A stretch of DNA of 64,000 nt from Pseudocolwellia agarivorans. GTDB taxonomy: Bacteria > Pseudomonadota > Gammaproteobacteria > Enterobacterales > Alteromonadaceae. The DNA is taken from contig NZ_MUZU01000012.1 of NCBI RefSeq assembly GCF_002000085.1, positions 59,233 through 123,232 on the forward strand. Reading direction: 5' to 3'. Positions 24,169 to 34,595 of this stretch are shown one piece after another (the first letter of the stretch is position 1; each line of letters begins with the position of its first letter). Position numbers and translations under genes: made by a program. The notes beneath the pieces are model-generated. The model was not told the origin of the DNA and did not search any database. It was given only the letters and a program-made list of their open reading frames with translations.

Positions 24169-26775
24169 TTAAACCGTATAATTAAACTCTTCATCTTTTA
24201 CATTAACTGATATTTTCTTTGGCTTCTTCTCGGAAACCATTTTATTCAATAATTTAACTGACAAATCAGGCAGCATACTGTTCTGTAAAATATTATGGAT
24301 ATTACGAGCGCCAGATCCTGCGTCAGTGCACATAGAAACAATTTTATTGATAACATCATCAGTGTAATTAAACGATGCTTGGTAATGGTTTTCTAATCGA
24401 ACACTTATTCTAGCAAGTTGCAATTTAGTAATATCATTTAGCGTATTTTTATCTAAAGGAATGTACGGGATAACATTAATTCGGCCTAAAAATGCTGGCT
24501 TAAAGCAAGTTAATAGGTCATCTTGTAGTGCTTTACGTAAACCAGAAATTGAAGGCGTTATTTCTTCGTCTTCAAAAAGCTCCATCGTTGTATCGGTACC
24601 TACATTTGAGGTCATGATGATAATGGTATTTTTAAAATCGATATCTCTTCCTTCACCATCTTTGATAGTACCTTTATCAAAAACTTGATAGAAAATATCT
24701 TGTACACCCGGATGAGCTTTTTCCATTTCATCTAATAAAATAACACTATAAGGTTTACGACGAACAGCTTCAGTAAGTACTCCACCTTCACCATAGCCTA
24801 CGTAACCTGGAGGTGAGCCTAGTAATAATGAAACTTTATGCTCTTCTTTAAATTCAGACATATTGATAGTCGTAACATTTTCTTCACTGCCATATACCTG
24901 CTCGGCAAGAGTAAGTGCTGTTTCAGTTTTACCAACGCCACTTGGTCCTGCTAATAAAAACACACCAATAGGTCTAGTTTCATCACCAAGTTGAGCGCGT
25001 GAAGTTTGTACTGTTTTAGCAATAGCATCTAACGCGTGTGGTTGCCCAACAACTCTTTTACTCATGGTTTCTTTTAAATTTAAAACCATTTGAATTTCGT
25101 CATTCTGCATTTTACCTACAGGAATACCCGTCCAATCAGAAATAACTTCAGCAACAAGTTGTTCATCAACTTGCCAATGAACCATTGGATTTTTATTTTT
25201 CCCAAGCTCTACTTTTAATGACTTCAATTGTTGTAGCTTAGCTTTTTTATCTTCAACTTTTTCAGCTTGCAATTCAGACACTAATTCAGAAACTTCTTTA
25301 ACTAACTCTATTTCTTTCTGCCATTGCTCTGTTAAAGGCTTAAGCGTTTTTTGAGTATTAAGTAATTCATCTTTAAGGGATTTTATTAATGCTTTATGAT
25401 TTGCACCGGTTTTTTCTTCACGCTGCAATAAGGTTATTTGAGTTTGTATTTGTTGTTCTTTACGTTGAAGGATTTCAACACTTCCTGGTGTAGAAGCTTG
25501 ACTCATTGCTACTCTTGCACAAGCAGTATCAAGTAAACTAACCGCTTTATCAGGTAACTGTCTGCCTGTAATGTAGCGGTGAGATAAACCAACAGCCGAA
25601 CATAAAGCCTGATCTGAAATGACAATTTTATGATGACTTTCCATCACAGGTAGCAAGCCTCTCATCATTACCACAGCTTGCTCTTCTGTTGGTTCTTCAA
25701 TTTTAACCACTTGAAAACGACGGCTTAATGCGGCATCTTTTTCGAAGAACTTTTTATATTCAGCCCAAGTAGTTGCAGCAATTGTGCGTAATTCACCACG
25801 AGCTAAAGCAGGCTTTAATAAATTAGCAGCATCGTTCTGCCCTGCTTGACCTCCACTTCCTATCATTGTATGTGCTTCATCAATAAATAAAATAACTGGC
25901 TGTGGTGAATTTTTAACTTCTGCGATCAAAGATTTTAATCTATTTTCAAACTCACCTTTCATCCCTGCACCCGCTTGTAATAAAGCAAGATCAAGTACAT
26001 GAATTCGAACATTCGTTAGAGCAGATGGTACGTCTTTTTGAGAGATTTTAAGTGCTAAGCCTTCAACGACTGCTGTTTTACCTACACCCGCTTCCCCTGT
26101 CAAAATAGGGTTGTTTTGTCTACGTCTCGTTAAAATATCGATCATTTGGCGAATTTCGTTATCTCGCCCTAAAATTGGGTCTATTTTTCCCTTTTCTGCC
26201 TGTAATGTTAAGTCTTGGGTAAACTGATCTAGACTTGGAGTTTTACTCATTGTTGTATTTTGAACATTTTGCTCTGTACTTACAGGAGATATCGCTTGTT
26301 CTTTTGATTGATTAGCAAGCTGTGGCCAAGCATGAAGTAATTGTGCTGAATCAATTTTAAGTAATTGTTTAGCTGAACGAGAGATTAAATTACTAAGAGA
26401 TTCGTCATTAAGTAAAGTGTAAAGAATATATGCTGAACGAATTTTAGTATCATTGAATTCAATACTTGTATTAAGCCAAGTTTGACGTAATAAAGTAACG
26501 ATATGAGGAGATAAACTTGGCGCAGCACTATGACCCGTTTTAAGCGGCTCTAAACCTTGATGTAACTCGGCAATTAACTTTTCTTTATCTATAGAGAAAC
26601 TGGCCATTATTAGTAATATGTCGCCTAATTCTTTTTCTAATAAGGCAAGTAACCAATGCTCCATTTCTACAGTAAACTGGCTACGGCTATGACATATAGC
26701 AGCACCTTTTTCTAGGGCTTGTCTACACTCTGGAGTTAGCTTTTCCACAAGTTTATTTAAGGTCATTGCTGACAT
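24169..26775 (-). CDS. clpV: ClpV AAA+ ATPase (TssH)
   Basis: 868 residues, ClpB/ClpV type. The Clp-N double repeat (residues about 1-150) binds the contracted sheath. The first AAA+ module has Walker A G-E-A-G-V-G-K-T at 227-234 and Walker B V-I-L-F-I-D-E-A-H. A coiled-coil middle domain spans about 410-520. The second module has Walker A G-P-S-G-V-G-K-T and L-L-G-S-P-P-G-Y-V-G-Y. ClpV pulls apart contracted TssB/TssC sheath for recycling. AAAGGA precedes the ATG. It follows tssG at 94 bases and ends at a terminator, so it closes the core operon. A TagJ gene in the cluster suits the ClpV subgroup that uses it. Confidence 0.95.
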   Translation of the reverse strand: MSAMTLNKLVEKLTPECRQALEKGAAICHSRSQFTVEMEHWLLALLEKELGDILLIMASFSIDKEKLIAELHQGLEPLKTGHSAAPSLSPHIVTLLRQTWLNTSIEFNDTKIRSAYILYTLLNDESLSNLISRSAKQLLKIDSAQLLHAWPQLANQSKEQAISPVSTEQNVQNTTMSKTPSLDQFTQDLTLQAEKGKIDPILGRDNEIRQMIDILTRRRQNNPILTGEAGVGKTAVVEGLALKISQKDVPSALTNVRIHVLDLALLQAGAGMKGEFENRLKSLIAEVKNSPQPVILFIDEAHTMIGSGGQAGQNDAANLLKPALARGELRTIAATTWAEYKKFFEKDAALSRRFQVVKIEEPTEEQAVVMMRGLLPVMESHHKIVISDQALCSAVGLSHRYITGRQLPDKAVSLLDTACARVAMSQASTPGSVEILQRKEQQIQTQITLLQREEKTGANHKALIKSLKDELLNTQKTLKPLTEQWQKEIELVKEVSELVSELQAEKVEDKKAKLQQLKSLKVELGKNKNPMVHWQVDEQLVAEVISDWTGIPVGKMQNDEIQMVLNLKETMSKRVVGQPHALDAIAKTVQTSRAQLGDETRPIGVFLLAGPSGVGKTETALTLAEQVYGSEENVTTINMSEFKEEHKVSLLLGSPPGYVGYGEGGVLTEAVRRKPYSVILLDEMEKAHPGVQDIFYQVFDKGTIKDGEGRDIDFKNTIIIMTSNVGTDTTMELFEDEEITPSISGLRKALQDDLLTCFKPAFLGRINVIPYIPLDKNTLNDITKLQLARISVRLENHYQASFNYTDDVINKIVSMCTDAGSGARNIHNILQNSMLPDLSVKLLNKMVSEKKPKKISVNVKDEEFNYTV

Positions 26776-26869
26776 TTTTTAATCCTTTAAGTTAAGTTTA
26801 ATTATTACAATTTATATTTTTTTCTATCTATTATTCGTTATATATAAACAATTATTTACTATAATTTTT

Positions 26870-27853
26870 TTATAATGGTAATGAATATGAGTTATCAAAT
26901 TTTTCTTTTCTTGAAACTAAACCTCCGCCCATTCCAAGAGGAACACTACCTTTAGAAAGTTGAACAATAGGCATGATGCCTTGCTTAATCTCTAAAAATA
27001 ATTTGAATTTGATACCTATCCCTAAATAGGATCGAGCCAGAGATTTCACCTCTTTAACAATTTCGAGCCTCTTATCATAATTACTCAATAAATTATCACG
27101 TTGAGGTTTAATATAAATTTCTATTCCTGAATTTATATCCCAAACTCTACTGCCTATACTTGCATCAACACCTAATCGAGAAAACTGCCCTTCAGGTAGA
27201 GTTCTGGCAGCTAAACGAGTTTGCTCAGTTGGAGCTAATTTTTGCCATTTGCCTTTAAACTGTTTCACAGAAACGTCGCTCTGAGTAAAATGACTTAAAA
27301 TACTAATGAGTCCATCAACACTCCTAATTTTTTTATTAAAAATGCCTGCATATAAAAGGTTATTACTTTTATTTCCAGCTAATTTACTAATAGCAAATGA
27401 AAAAGAATCAGGCGCATATTCTTGATTGCTTTTATAATTAACAGAAAATCGATACTTTTCCCAAGCTCTATAAAACAATGAAATTAAACGATGATTAAAA
27501 AGATCATAGAAATCTTTCATCCCTGTATCTTTAAGTTTTAATCTTTCTAAAACCAATTCAGAGTAATGTTGTGGTAATACTCCACTAGAACCAGTTAAAC
27601 CCATAAAAGAAACTAACATATCTACTGAAATCACATCTTTAGATGTAGCATTTTTACTGACTTCTTTTATAGGCTGTCCCGGAAAACCAAGGTGTTGTTC
27701 AGCTTTAAATCTAACCAATTCATTTTTAGGTAAGCTATCATGACCGACTTTTCTGTACTGCGCCTTGCCCTGAGCTAATTGCTTTTGCAGCGCAAAAACA
27801 GCTTGGTAGAAGTCATGTTCAGATGGGTTATCAATTAAAGACTGGATACTCAT
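26870..27853 (-). CDS. tssG: TssG baseplate protein
   Basis: 327 residues of the VasB/ImpH family: H-D-F-Y-Q-A-V-F-A-L near the N-terminus, F-M-G-L-T-G-S-S-G-V-L-P-Q-H-Y-S-E-L at about 80-97, D-F-Y-D-L-F-N-H-R-L-I-S-L-F-Y-R-A-W-E-K-Y, and L-G-V-D-A-S-I-G-S-R-V-W-D in the second half. TssG pairs with two TssF in each wedge of the baseplate. Its ATG overlaps the tssF stop by 4 bases. Confidence 0.94.
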   Translation of the reverse strand: MSIQSLIDNPSEHDFYQAVFALQKQLAQGKAQYRKVGHDSLPKNELVRFKAEQHLGFPGQPIKEVSKNATSKDVISVDMLVSFMGLTGSSGVLPQHYSELVLERLKLKDTGMKDFYDLFNHRLISLFYRAWEKYRFSVNYKSNQEYAPDSFSFAISKLAGNKSNNLLYAGIFNKKIRSVDGLISILSHFTQSDVSVKQFKGKWQKLAPTEQTRLAARTLPEGQFSRLGVDASIGSRVWDINSGIEIYIKPQRDNLLSNYDKRLEIVKEVKSLARSYLGIGIKFKLFLEIKQGIMPIVQLSKGSVPLGMGGGLVSRKEKFDNSYSLPL

Positions 27854-29682
27854 ATCAGAGGTACCTTACCTGCTCTACTCGGCCAGGTATGATAAATGCC
27901 ATTTTGATCTTTGAAGCGTACACTTAAACGAGTAAAACTATTAATTGACGCAAATTGGGCAAAAACACGATCTAAAATAGTACAAAAGAAAAAGACATCA
28001 CTCGTTGAATAATGTTCGCTGCTAAAAGTAAGTTCAATATCGTTTCCGCTGCAAAAGCCTATCATTCCATTTTGATTCACTCTTGCCGTAGCAGGCGTTA
28101 CTTTTATTGCGTTTATACTTTCTATGAGGGTTTTATTTTCAGGTGAATTTTTAAAATCATAAAGTTTTAACATCTCTTTCAATGTTTTAACTGCATCATT
28201 CCCTGTAAAACTATCAAGAGACAAATGACTCACTAACTGCCATCTAGATGCATCAGTTAAGTCTGCACGTACAGGTTGAGTCGGAGCTAATAGGCACTTA
28301 ACCTTTTTAATAATGTCTGCTCTGTCAGGAATAAACATTTTAGGTTCATTTGTACCAAAAGGTAGATGTGCAGGTAAATTACGATTACTACATAAAGCAT
28401 TAACACTTAATAACCATGAACCATAATCTTCATCAGCAGTAAAACCTTTGAATTGATGATCAACCAAAGACAAATACATTTCAGTGCCAAATTCAGCATA
28501 ACCACCAGCCCAGCTAGAAGCTTCTCTTCTTATATTCCAAAACAAACGATTTTGATCTAAGTAATTAGGATGTGTTTCACCATAAAAAGGCGTAACCAAT
28601 ATTTCGTTGTCTTTAGGATCATAAGCTGTAACATCACTAATACTAATAATTTCTGCCACTTCAGCGTCTAAATATCGAGGACTTAATTTAAATTCATATT
28701 GAGATGGCTCGACTCTTACTGGCTCTAGCTCTTGCTCAAACAGGTTAATAATAGGAGTACAGCCTAGAAGAAAATTATTCGCATTGACTTGTTTTTCAAG
28801 ATCTTCAGAGCCTTCTTTTAGGTAAAAGAATATTTCAAACTGGTCATCAATACCTTGCCATTTAGTATCAAGTTCATCTAAATCGAAAAATAGAAATTTC
28901 TCAGGAAATATAAAGTTTTCAAGAAGTAAACGGTAACCAGATAATGTACGTTGGCTATAAGGAACAACTTGTTGTTCATCTTCAAAACCAACTGTTTTGA
29001 TGTGTCTTTTCTCAAAATACTTAACGGTAGAAAAGTCATCTTTTTTAGCTATTGCAAAACCAATAACATGCTCAAACAATAACTGATATAAATGATAGGT
29101 TTGATGCTGTTGCCCATTTAAAAAGAAACGTAATTTATCTAAACCTAAAGTAGACATAGATACATCAGCAAATTCGCCTTTTAAGGTTAATTTAATAATA
29201 GATTTAGGTTTGCTATTCCATATAGGCTCTGGTGCATGAAAAGGTGCGTTTTGAAACTGGGCATCGGTAACATCTAAAGGCCATAATTTTGTATCGTAAC
29301 AGGTTCTAAAATGGCATGTTTTCATGCCTTCAACCTGTGTTTCAACTTTAGTTTTCTTAGGTAATAACACCCCGGTTGTTGAAACGTTTTCAGTCACCAT
29401 TTTAATAACAGTCATTGAAGGTACTGGTGCTTGATAATCTGGATAAAGTTGCCCTAATAAAGCTTCAGTAAGCTCAGGAAAGCTATCATCAAGCTTCTGT
29501 CTAATTTGTGCTGTAAGTAATGAAAAAGCTTCAATTAAACGTGAAACGTGCGGATCTTCAACTTGCTCATCACTGAGTCTCAGACGCCCAGCTAATTTAG
29601 GGTAATTAGTCGCAAATTCGGCTCCCATATGCCGAATAAAAGCTAATTCACGATTATAGTATTTTAATAAATCATCATTCAT
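27850..29682 (-). CDS. tssF: TssF baseplate protein
   Basis: 610 residues of the VasA/ImpG family: Y-Y-N-R-E-L-A-F-I-R-H-M-G-A-E-F-A at the N-terminus, then R-L-R-L-S, D-P-H-V-S-R-L-I-E-A-F-S-L-L-T-A, L-L-G-Q-L-Y-P-D-Y-Q-A-P-V-P-S-M, and a C-terminal F-T-R-L-S-V-R. It is the main wedge protein of the baseplate, resembling gp6 of phage T4. It overlaps tssG and tssE by 4 bases at each end, so the three are translated together. Confidence 0.95.
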   Translation of the reverse strand: MNDDLLKYYNRELAFIRHMGAEFATNYPKLAGRLRLSDEQVEDPHVSRLIEAFSLLTAQIRQKLDDSFPELTEALLGQLYPDYQAPVPSMTVIKMVTENVSTTGVLLPKKTKVETQVEGMKTCHFRTCYDTKLWPLDVTDAQFQNAPFHAPEPIWNSKPKSIIKLTLKGEFADVSMSTLGLDKLRFFLNGQQHQTYHLYQLLFEHVIGFAIAKKDDFSTVKYFEKRHIKTVGFEDEQQVVPYSQRTLSGYRLLLENFIFPEKFLFFDLDELDTKWQGIDDQFEIFFYLKEGSEDLEKQVNANNFLLGCTPIINLFEQELEPVRVEPSQYEFKLSPRYLDAEVAEIISISDVTAYDPKDNEILVTPFYGETHPNYLDQNRLFWNIRREASSWAGGYAEFGTEMYLSLVDHQFKGFTADEDYGSWLLSVNALCSNRNLPAHLPFGTNEPKMFIPDRADIIKKVKCLLAPTQPVRADLTDASRWQLVSHLSLDSFTGNDAVKTLKEMLKLYDFKNSPENKTLIESINAIKVTPATARVNQNGMIGFCSGNDIELTFSSEHYSTSDVFFFCTILDRVFAQFASINSFTRLSVRFKDQNGIYHTWPSRAGKVPLI

Positions 29683-30167
29683 GAAATAACCTCGTTTACT
29701 TTCAATCCTAAATGTACGGGCTCAACTTCAGAATCAAACGAAATGTATTCGGGTTCTGGATCTGCATATAAAAGCGCATTAATTCGTAATCTCATTATGC
29801 GATCTAACGGTTGTTCTTTATCTACAATTTCAACTTCAACTTCTATAAAACGAGGCTCAAATCGTTTAATTGCTTGGGAAACTTTTTCACAAAGTAATTG
29901 CCTACCATCAAGACTAGAAACCCTCATACTTGAAAAATCATGTAAACCATAATTCAATAACGAATGTTCTAACTCTTGATAATTTTCAGGCCAAGTTAAC
30001 CATTGAACCTTAGCATTTAGCAGGTTTTCGAGATCCCTTCTAACACTTGCTCTTAGCTGTTTTAAACTTTGGCCTTTATGTAATTCTTTAACATCATAAT
30101 CATCAGGTGAATCGTCTATTAATCGATCTAATATTGATGCTTGTATGGCCTGATGCTTATTGTTCAT
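29679..30167 (-). CDS. tssE: TssE gp25-like baseplate protein
   Basis: 162 residues of the gp25/lysozyme-like T6SS family. Landmarks: I-L-D-R-L-I-D-D, a basic helix with V-R-R-D-L-E-N-L-L-N-A, L-L-N-Y-G-L-H-D-F-S-S-M, and a C-terminal half of strands ending before the tssF overlap. TssE starts sheath assembly at the baseplate. Spacing to tagJ upstream is 11 bases. Confidence 0.93.
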   Translation of the reverse strand: MNNKHQAIQASILDRLIDDSPDDYDVKELHKGQSLKQLRASVRRDLENLLNAKVQWLTWPENYQELEHSLLNYGLHDFSSMRVSSLDGRQLLCEKVSQAIKRFEPRFIEVEVEIVDKEQPLDRIMRLRINALLYADPEPEYISFDSEVEPVHLGLKVNEVIS

Positions 30168-30178
30168 AATTAATTCGA

Positions 30179-30964
30179 CTAAGCTACTATTTCAAGCTTT
30201 TGAATGCTTGTCATAGGCAAAGCTTCTTCATTAACAAACCACATTTTTTGACCCACCCCTGTCATTACATCGGGAGCAGTTTCATTCCAATCAGTTTCAC
30301 GACCTAATTTTTCTGCATCAGTTTTACTTGTGCCATAAACCATAGGAACATGGGCTTCACCACTGGGACCATTTTTAATACTAAGCTCAACTTTACGCCA
30401 AACTTGTTCTAATAAAGATGTCACAGGCTGAAAATGCATAAATTCAATTTCACTGAGTTGGGCAACATAAAACTTACCGTCAGTGCCAAATATCTCAACG
30501 AAGCCACCTAAACTATCGTCTAAATCTCTAACTTCAGTTGTATCCTTATCATTAACGGTGAGTTTTATTTCTGGTCTAGCAGATTCAAGGTTTAATGCAC
30601 TTTCACTGATAGTTTTTTCTTCTCCTTGGGTCATCTCTAGTCTTAATTTCATAAAAGACTCTATGTGAGCGTCAGATTCAGAAAATATATTAGGAATAGC
30701 TTTACCCGCAATAAAGTCTTGTCGAGCTTGTTCTGCTCTAATCAGCTGTCTTAAGTTTGAAGCACCAATTAAAAAATCAGGGTGCTTTTGAACAATGTTA
30801 TTGAGTAACTTGTCTGCTCGCTCTAATTCACCATTAATACATAACAATTCAATAAATGTACTTTTATAGTCAACATTAAGAGGATCTTCTCTTAATAATT
30901 CTTCAAGATAAGAAATAGCATCAGCTAATCGTCCTTCTTGTAGCATTTCCTTAATTTTATTCAT
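30179..30964 (-). CDS. tagJ: TagJ (ImpE family) sheath accessory protein
   Basis: 261 residues. The N-terminal half is a TPR-like helical array (G-R-L-A-D-A-I-S-Y-L-E-E-L-L-R-E-D-P-L-N); the C-terminal half has the ImpE pattern (E-I-F-G-T-D-G-K-F-Y-V-A-Q, W-R-K-V-E-L). TagJ binds the TssB N-terminus and is found in clusters whose ClpV does not bind the sheath in the classical way. It lies between tssE and the second tssC. Confidence 0.88.
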   Translation of the reverse strand: MNKIKEMLQEGRLADAISYLEELLREDPLNVDYKSTFIELLCINGELERADKLLNNIVQKHPDFLIGASNLRQLIRAEQARQDFIAGKAIPNIFSESDAHIESFMKLRLEMTQGEEKTISESALNLESARPEIKLTVNDKDTTEVRDLDDSLGGFVEIFGTDGKFYVAQLSEIEFMHFQPVTSLLEQVWRKVELSIKNGPSGEAHVPMVYGTSKTDAEKLGRETDWNETAPDVMTGVGQKMWFVNEEALPMTSIQKLEIVA

Positions 30965-30982
30965 GATTCGTCCTTTTATTGA

Positions 30983-32518
30983 CTAACTTCTTGATGTTAG
31001 TTCTGTTACTAGTTTAATACTTGAGACCATTTGATCTAACTGAAAATACGGCTGTAGTTGAATACTTGAGTAATAATGGCCTGGTTTTCCTCTTATTTCT
31101 TTTACTTGTACCTTCGCACTTTGCAAAGGATATTTACTTCGTACTTCATCAGACGCTGTATCTGATGCCGCAGTATATTGATGTAACCATTGCTGTAATT
31201 CTCTTTCACACTTTTCTGCAGAATGAAATGTACCAATTTTTTCTCTACCTAATACTTTGATGTAATGAGCAAATCTAGAAACACACAAAATATACTGAAG
31301 CATAGAAGATAACTTTGCGTTAACTGAAGAGGATAGAGATTCATATTCCAATGGTTTTTGAGCAGATGCATTACTATAAAAAACTAGATGTTCGCTTCCT
31401 TGCACAGCAGAAAGCGAAATAAAACCATTATCAGATAGTTCTTTTTCTGTTTTATCACCTACTAGAAAATTAATTGAAGGTTTACTGCGCCCTCTATAAA
31501 GATCCGTTTCATATTCACAAACGGGTAAATCACACACTAAACCTTTAGTTTTTTTACCGGGTTGCATACCACGAATTTGCCCAAACCATCCTGATTCAGC
31601 AAATGAACGAATTAATACACTACCAAAAGCAAACGCAGCATTTCCCCAAAGGTGATCTTTTTTAGGATCTTTTATTTGCTCAATAAATTTAAAACTTTCA
31701 CTTCTACTTCCATCATTTTTATAAGGCGAGCGCATTAAAATATTTGGTAAGGTTAAACCTATGAATCTCGAGTCTTCCATCTCTCTTAATGAATTCCATC
31801 GGATATATTCGGCCTGTTTAAACGTTTGAGAAAAATCGAATGATGAAGCCAGATCTGAAAACTCGTCAGCGCCAAAAAATGAAGGATCTACAGAAGTGAT
31901 AAAAGGAGCAAACGCTGAAGCGGAAGCTTGAGAAATACCTTTTAACGTATCGATATCGTTAGTGGGTTTACCTGTTTTATTAAGATGAGATATATAGTAA
32001 TCACCAATAAGTACACCAAAAGGTTCTCCTCCTGACATATCGTATTCATTATTATAAATGAGTTTAAAGAACTCACTTTGATCAAACTCAATCGCTTTAG
32101 CGATATCTTTAGACAAAGTTACCCAACAGCAATCAAGTACTTTAATTTTTACTTTCTGATTTTTATCGTTTTTCTCTTTCTGATCGATTAAATAAAACAT
32201 TCCTCGCCAGCTAGCTTCAAGGCTTTGAAACTCAGAGTGGTGAATAATCGTGTTTATCTGTTTTTTTAATTGTTTATCAATCTCATTAATAGCATTACGC
32301 AAGATAGTTAAAACACTATCTCTTTCAAATGAATCAAGATTGTGATTTGCATTTTCTAACCAGATCAACAAAGACTTAATAGAGTTAGATTCCCTAAGAA
32401 ATCGCTCCATTAAGTGTTTGTTTTTAAATTTTCGAGGAACAGAAGATACACGTGAATGTTCTTGTGTATCTTCATTAAATATTTCACTTTGAACAAATGA
32501 AATTGTTTCCTGCGTCAT
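30983..32518 (-). CDS. second TssC-type sheath large-subunit paralogue (ImpD-like)
   Basis: 511 residues homologous to TssC: W-R-G-M-F-Y-L-I-D-Q at about 108-117, E-F-D-Q-S-E-F-F-K-L-I-Y, G-G-E-P-F-G-V-L-I-G-D-Y, F-I-G-L-T-L-P-N-I-L-M-R-S-P-Y, W-G-N-A-A-F-A-F-G, S-R-F-A-H-Y-I-K-V-L. It has a different N-terminus and a C-terminus lacking the W-L-R-P-W-L-Q found in the first copy. Its place after tssB-tssC matches impD of Rhizobium-type clusters. The role of this second copy is not settled; it may sit at a special place in the sheath or act in assembly. No ribosome site is seen and 42 bases separate it from tssC. Confidence 0.85.
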   Translation of the reverse strand: MTQETISFVQSEIFNEDTQEHSRVSSVPRKFKNKHLMERFLRESNSIKSLLIWLENANHNLDSFERDSVLTILRNAINEIDKQLKKQINTIIHHSEFQSLEASWRGMFYLIDQKEKNDKNQKVKIKVLDCCWVTLSKDIAKAIEFDQSEFFKLIYNNEYDMSGGEPFGVLIGDYYISHLNKTGKPTNDIDTLKGISQASASAFAPFITSVDPSFFGADEFSDLASSFDFSQTFKQAEYIRWNSLREMEDSRFIGLTLPNILMRSPYKNDGSRSESFKFIEQIKDPKKDHLWGNAAFAFGSVLIRSFAESGWFGQIRGMQPGKKTKGLVCDLPVCEYETDLYRGRSKPSINFLVGDKTEKELSDNGFISLSAVQGSEHLVFYSNASAQKPLEYESLSSSVNAKLSSMLQYILCVSRFAHYIKVLGREKIGTFHSAEKCERELQQWLHQYTAASDTASDEVRSKYPLQSAKVQVKEIRGKPGHYYSSIQLQPYFQLDQMVSSIKLVTELTSRS

Positions 32519-32560
32519 TTTGTTTCTATATCCATATAGATTTATAAAAAATAATTAACA

Positions 32561-34051
32561 TTAACCAATGCTTGGTATTTTAGCGACCAATCTTAGAGAT
32601 GCTGTTAACTCTTCCATTTGCAGCCATGGACGTAACCATGCTACAGCATTGTAACTACCAGGTTGTCCAGGAATTTCCTTTACTTCCACTTTAGCATCAG
32701 CCAAAGGATATTTAGCTCTAATATCTTGTCCGCCGCCTTCTGATGCGTTAACAAAAGATAAGATCCAACGATTTAACCAAGCTTCAACATCTTCTGCTTC
32801 CATAAAGCTACCGATTTTATCTCTGGCCATAACTTTTAAGTAATGAGCAAAACGAGAAGTTGCCATTAAGTAAGGTAAACGCGCTGATATTTCTGCATTT
32901 GCTGTTGCATCATGTGAAGAAAATGTAGGTGGTTTTTGACATGTTTGAGAACCAAAAAACACTGCATAATCTGTGTTTTTATAGTGACATAATGGTAAGA
33001 AACCTAATTTACTTAACTCAGCTTCTCTTCTGTCTGTAATACCAATCTCAGTTGGGCACATAAGATCTGGATCACCATCATCACTTGTAAATACGTGCGC
33101 AGGAAGTCCTTCAACTTTACCGCCACCTTCAGCACCACGTATTGCAGTACAAAAACCGTATTTACTAAACGCTTGTCCCATATTTGTCGCCATTACGTAC
33201 GAAGCATTCATCCAACAATAGTTGTCATGCTTAGTCGTTTTTGAACGGGTACCTGTTTCATCAAGCTCAAGTTCTTCATAGCTAAACTCTTCAACAGGAC
33301 TTGTTGCATGGCCATAAGGAAGTCGAGCTAAAACACGAGGCATAGTTAATGTTACAAAACGAGAATCATCACTTTCTCTAAATGAACGCCATTTCGTGTA
33401 TTCTAATGATTCAAATACTTTTTCTAAATCTCTAGGCTTACTAAGCTCTGTCCAATCATCAAAACCAAATAATGAAGAACCAGAAGCTGAAATAAATGGA
33501 CAAAAACCCGCTGCAGCAACGTTCGACATTAATGATAATGTTTCAACATCAGCAGGATGATTTGAAAATTCATAATCACCCACAACACAACCATAAGGTT
33601 CGCCACCGGGTGTACCAAATTCAGCTTCGTAAATTTTCTTAAAGATTTGGCTTTGATCAAACTCAACCGCTTTACTTAAATCTTTATGAAGCTCTTGTTT
33701 ACTTAAGTTCATCATTCGAATTTTTAATGTTGCATTAGTTTCTGAATTTTGAACAGTATGATGAAGCCCTCTCCAGCTACCTTCTAGCTTTTGAAATTCA
33801 TCATTGTGCATAATAGCAGCAAGTTGGCTTGAGATAGTTTCATCTAAAACTTTAATGGCTTGATTAAAAGTTACTGTTAAATTTTTGTTCCATTGAACAG
33901 TACCTTTTAATGCTTCTTCAGTTAAAGAGCGGATTAACTCTTCTGCTCTTGAAGATTCAGTTTGCTTAGTTGCACCTATCGCTTGATCTAAAATTGATAG
34001 ACTTGTTTCTTCCGCGGCAGATTGATCTAATACTTCACTTTCCGTGCTCAT
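32561..34051 (-). CDS. tssC: TssC sheath large subunit
   Basis: 496 residues of the VipB/EvpB family: [75 protein letters not shown], and the C-terminal [17 protein letters not shown]. With TssB it builds the contractile sheath. Its first base overlaps the tssB stop (TAATG). Confidence 0.96.
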   Translation of the reverse strand: MSTESEVLDQSAAEETSLSILDQAIGATKQTESSRAEELIRSLTEEALKGTVQWNKNLTVTFNQAIKVLDETISSQLAAIMHNDEFQKLEGSWRGLHHTVQNSETNATLKIRMMNLSKQELHKDLSKAVEFDQSQIFKKIYEAEFGTPGGEPYGCVVGDYEFSNHPADVETLSLMSNVAAAGFCPFISASGSSLFGFDDWTELSKPRDLEKVFESLEYTKWRSFRESDDSRFVTLTMPRVLARLPYGHATSPVEEFSYEELELDETGTRSKTTKHDNYCWMNASYVMATNMGQAFSKYGFCTAIRGAEGGGKVEGLPAHVFTSDDGDPDLMCPTEIGITDRREAELSKLGFLPLCHYKNTDYAVFFGSQTCQKPPTFSSHDATANAEISARLPYLMATSRFAHYLKVMARDKIGSFMEAEDVEAWLNRWILSFVNASEGGGQDIRAKYPLADAKVEVKEIPGQPGSYNAVAWLRPWLQMEELTASLRLVAKIPSIG

Positions 34052-34551
34052 TATTCAGCTCCTTTAATGTCTAGTTCACCGGCTAATTTATCTAAACTCG
34101 CGGTATTACTTAAAACATCTTCTAGAATATTTTCTAAATCTTCAGAACGATCGACTTTTGTCATTAAATCGCGAAGTTTATTTCTAGTTTCCATTAGTTT
34201 TTTAAGCGGCTCAACTTGATTAACAATTGCAGCTGGCTCAAAGTCACTTAACGAATTAAAGTTTAATCCAACTTTTAACTCTGTATCGTCATCCGACAAT
34301 GTATTTTCAACAGCGATATCTAACTTAGGATTCATTCTATTTAGAACATCATCAAAGTTATCTCTGTCAATTTGCACAAAACGTCGGTCTTTTAATGGTT
34401 TAAGATTGGCTTTATTGTGACCAGAAAAATCACCAGTTATACCTATAACAAAAGGTAACTCTTTCTTTACTACAGTTCCCTCTGTCTCAACATCATATGT
34501 GATGTGAACTCGAGGTTTTCTGACTCTTTTTAACTTATCATGTATACCCAT
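34051..34551 (-). CDS. tssB: TssB sheath small subunit
   Basis: 166 residues of the VipA/ImpB family: [17 protein letters not shown] at the N-terminus, [13 protein letters not shown], and [13 protein letters not shown]. The ATG at 34551 is preferred: AAGGAG lies six bases upstream, while the earlier TTG (34566) would place that ribosome site inside the gene. TssB and TssC interlock to form the sheath; the N-terminal helix of TssB is where TagJ binds in relatives. Confidence 0.95.
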   Translation of the reverse strand: MGIHDKLKRVRKPRVHITYDVETEGTVVKKELPFVIGITGDFSGHNKANLKPLKDRRFVQIDRDNFDDVLNRMNPKLDIAVENTLSDDDTELKVGLNFNSLSDFEPAAIVNQVEPLKKLMETRNKLRDLMTKVDRSEDLENILEDVLSNTASLDKLAGELDIKGAE

Positions 34552-34595
34552 GTGATCTCCTTTCAATAACTAGTTTTGAGCAGTACAACACTGCT

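Noticed and set aside
21297..34566. Phage-tail-like genes (spike, gp25-like, sheath) that could suggest a prophage or tailocin
   Set aside because: TssM, TssL, TssK, TssJ, ClpV, FHA and kinase genes are all present and no phage head, integrase or lysis genes are seen, so this is a T6SS.
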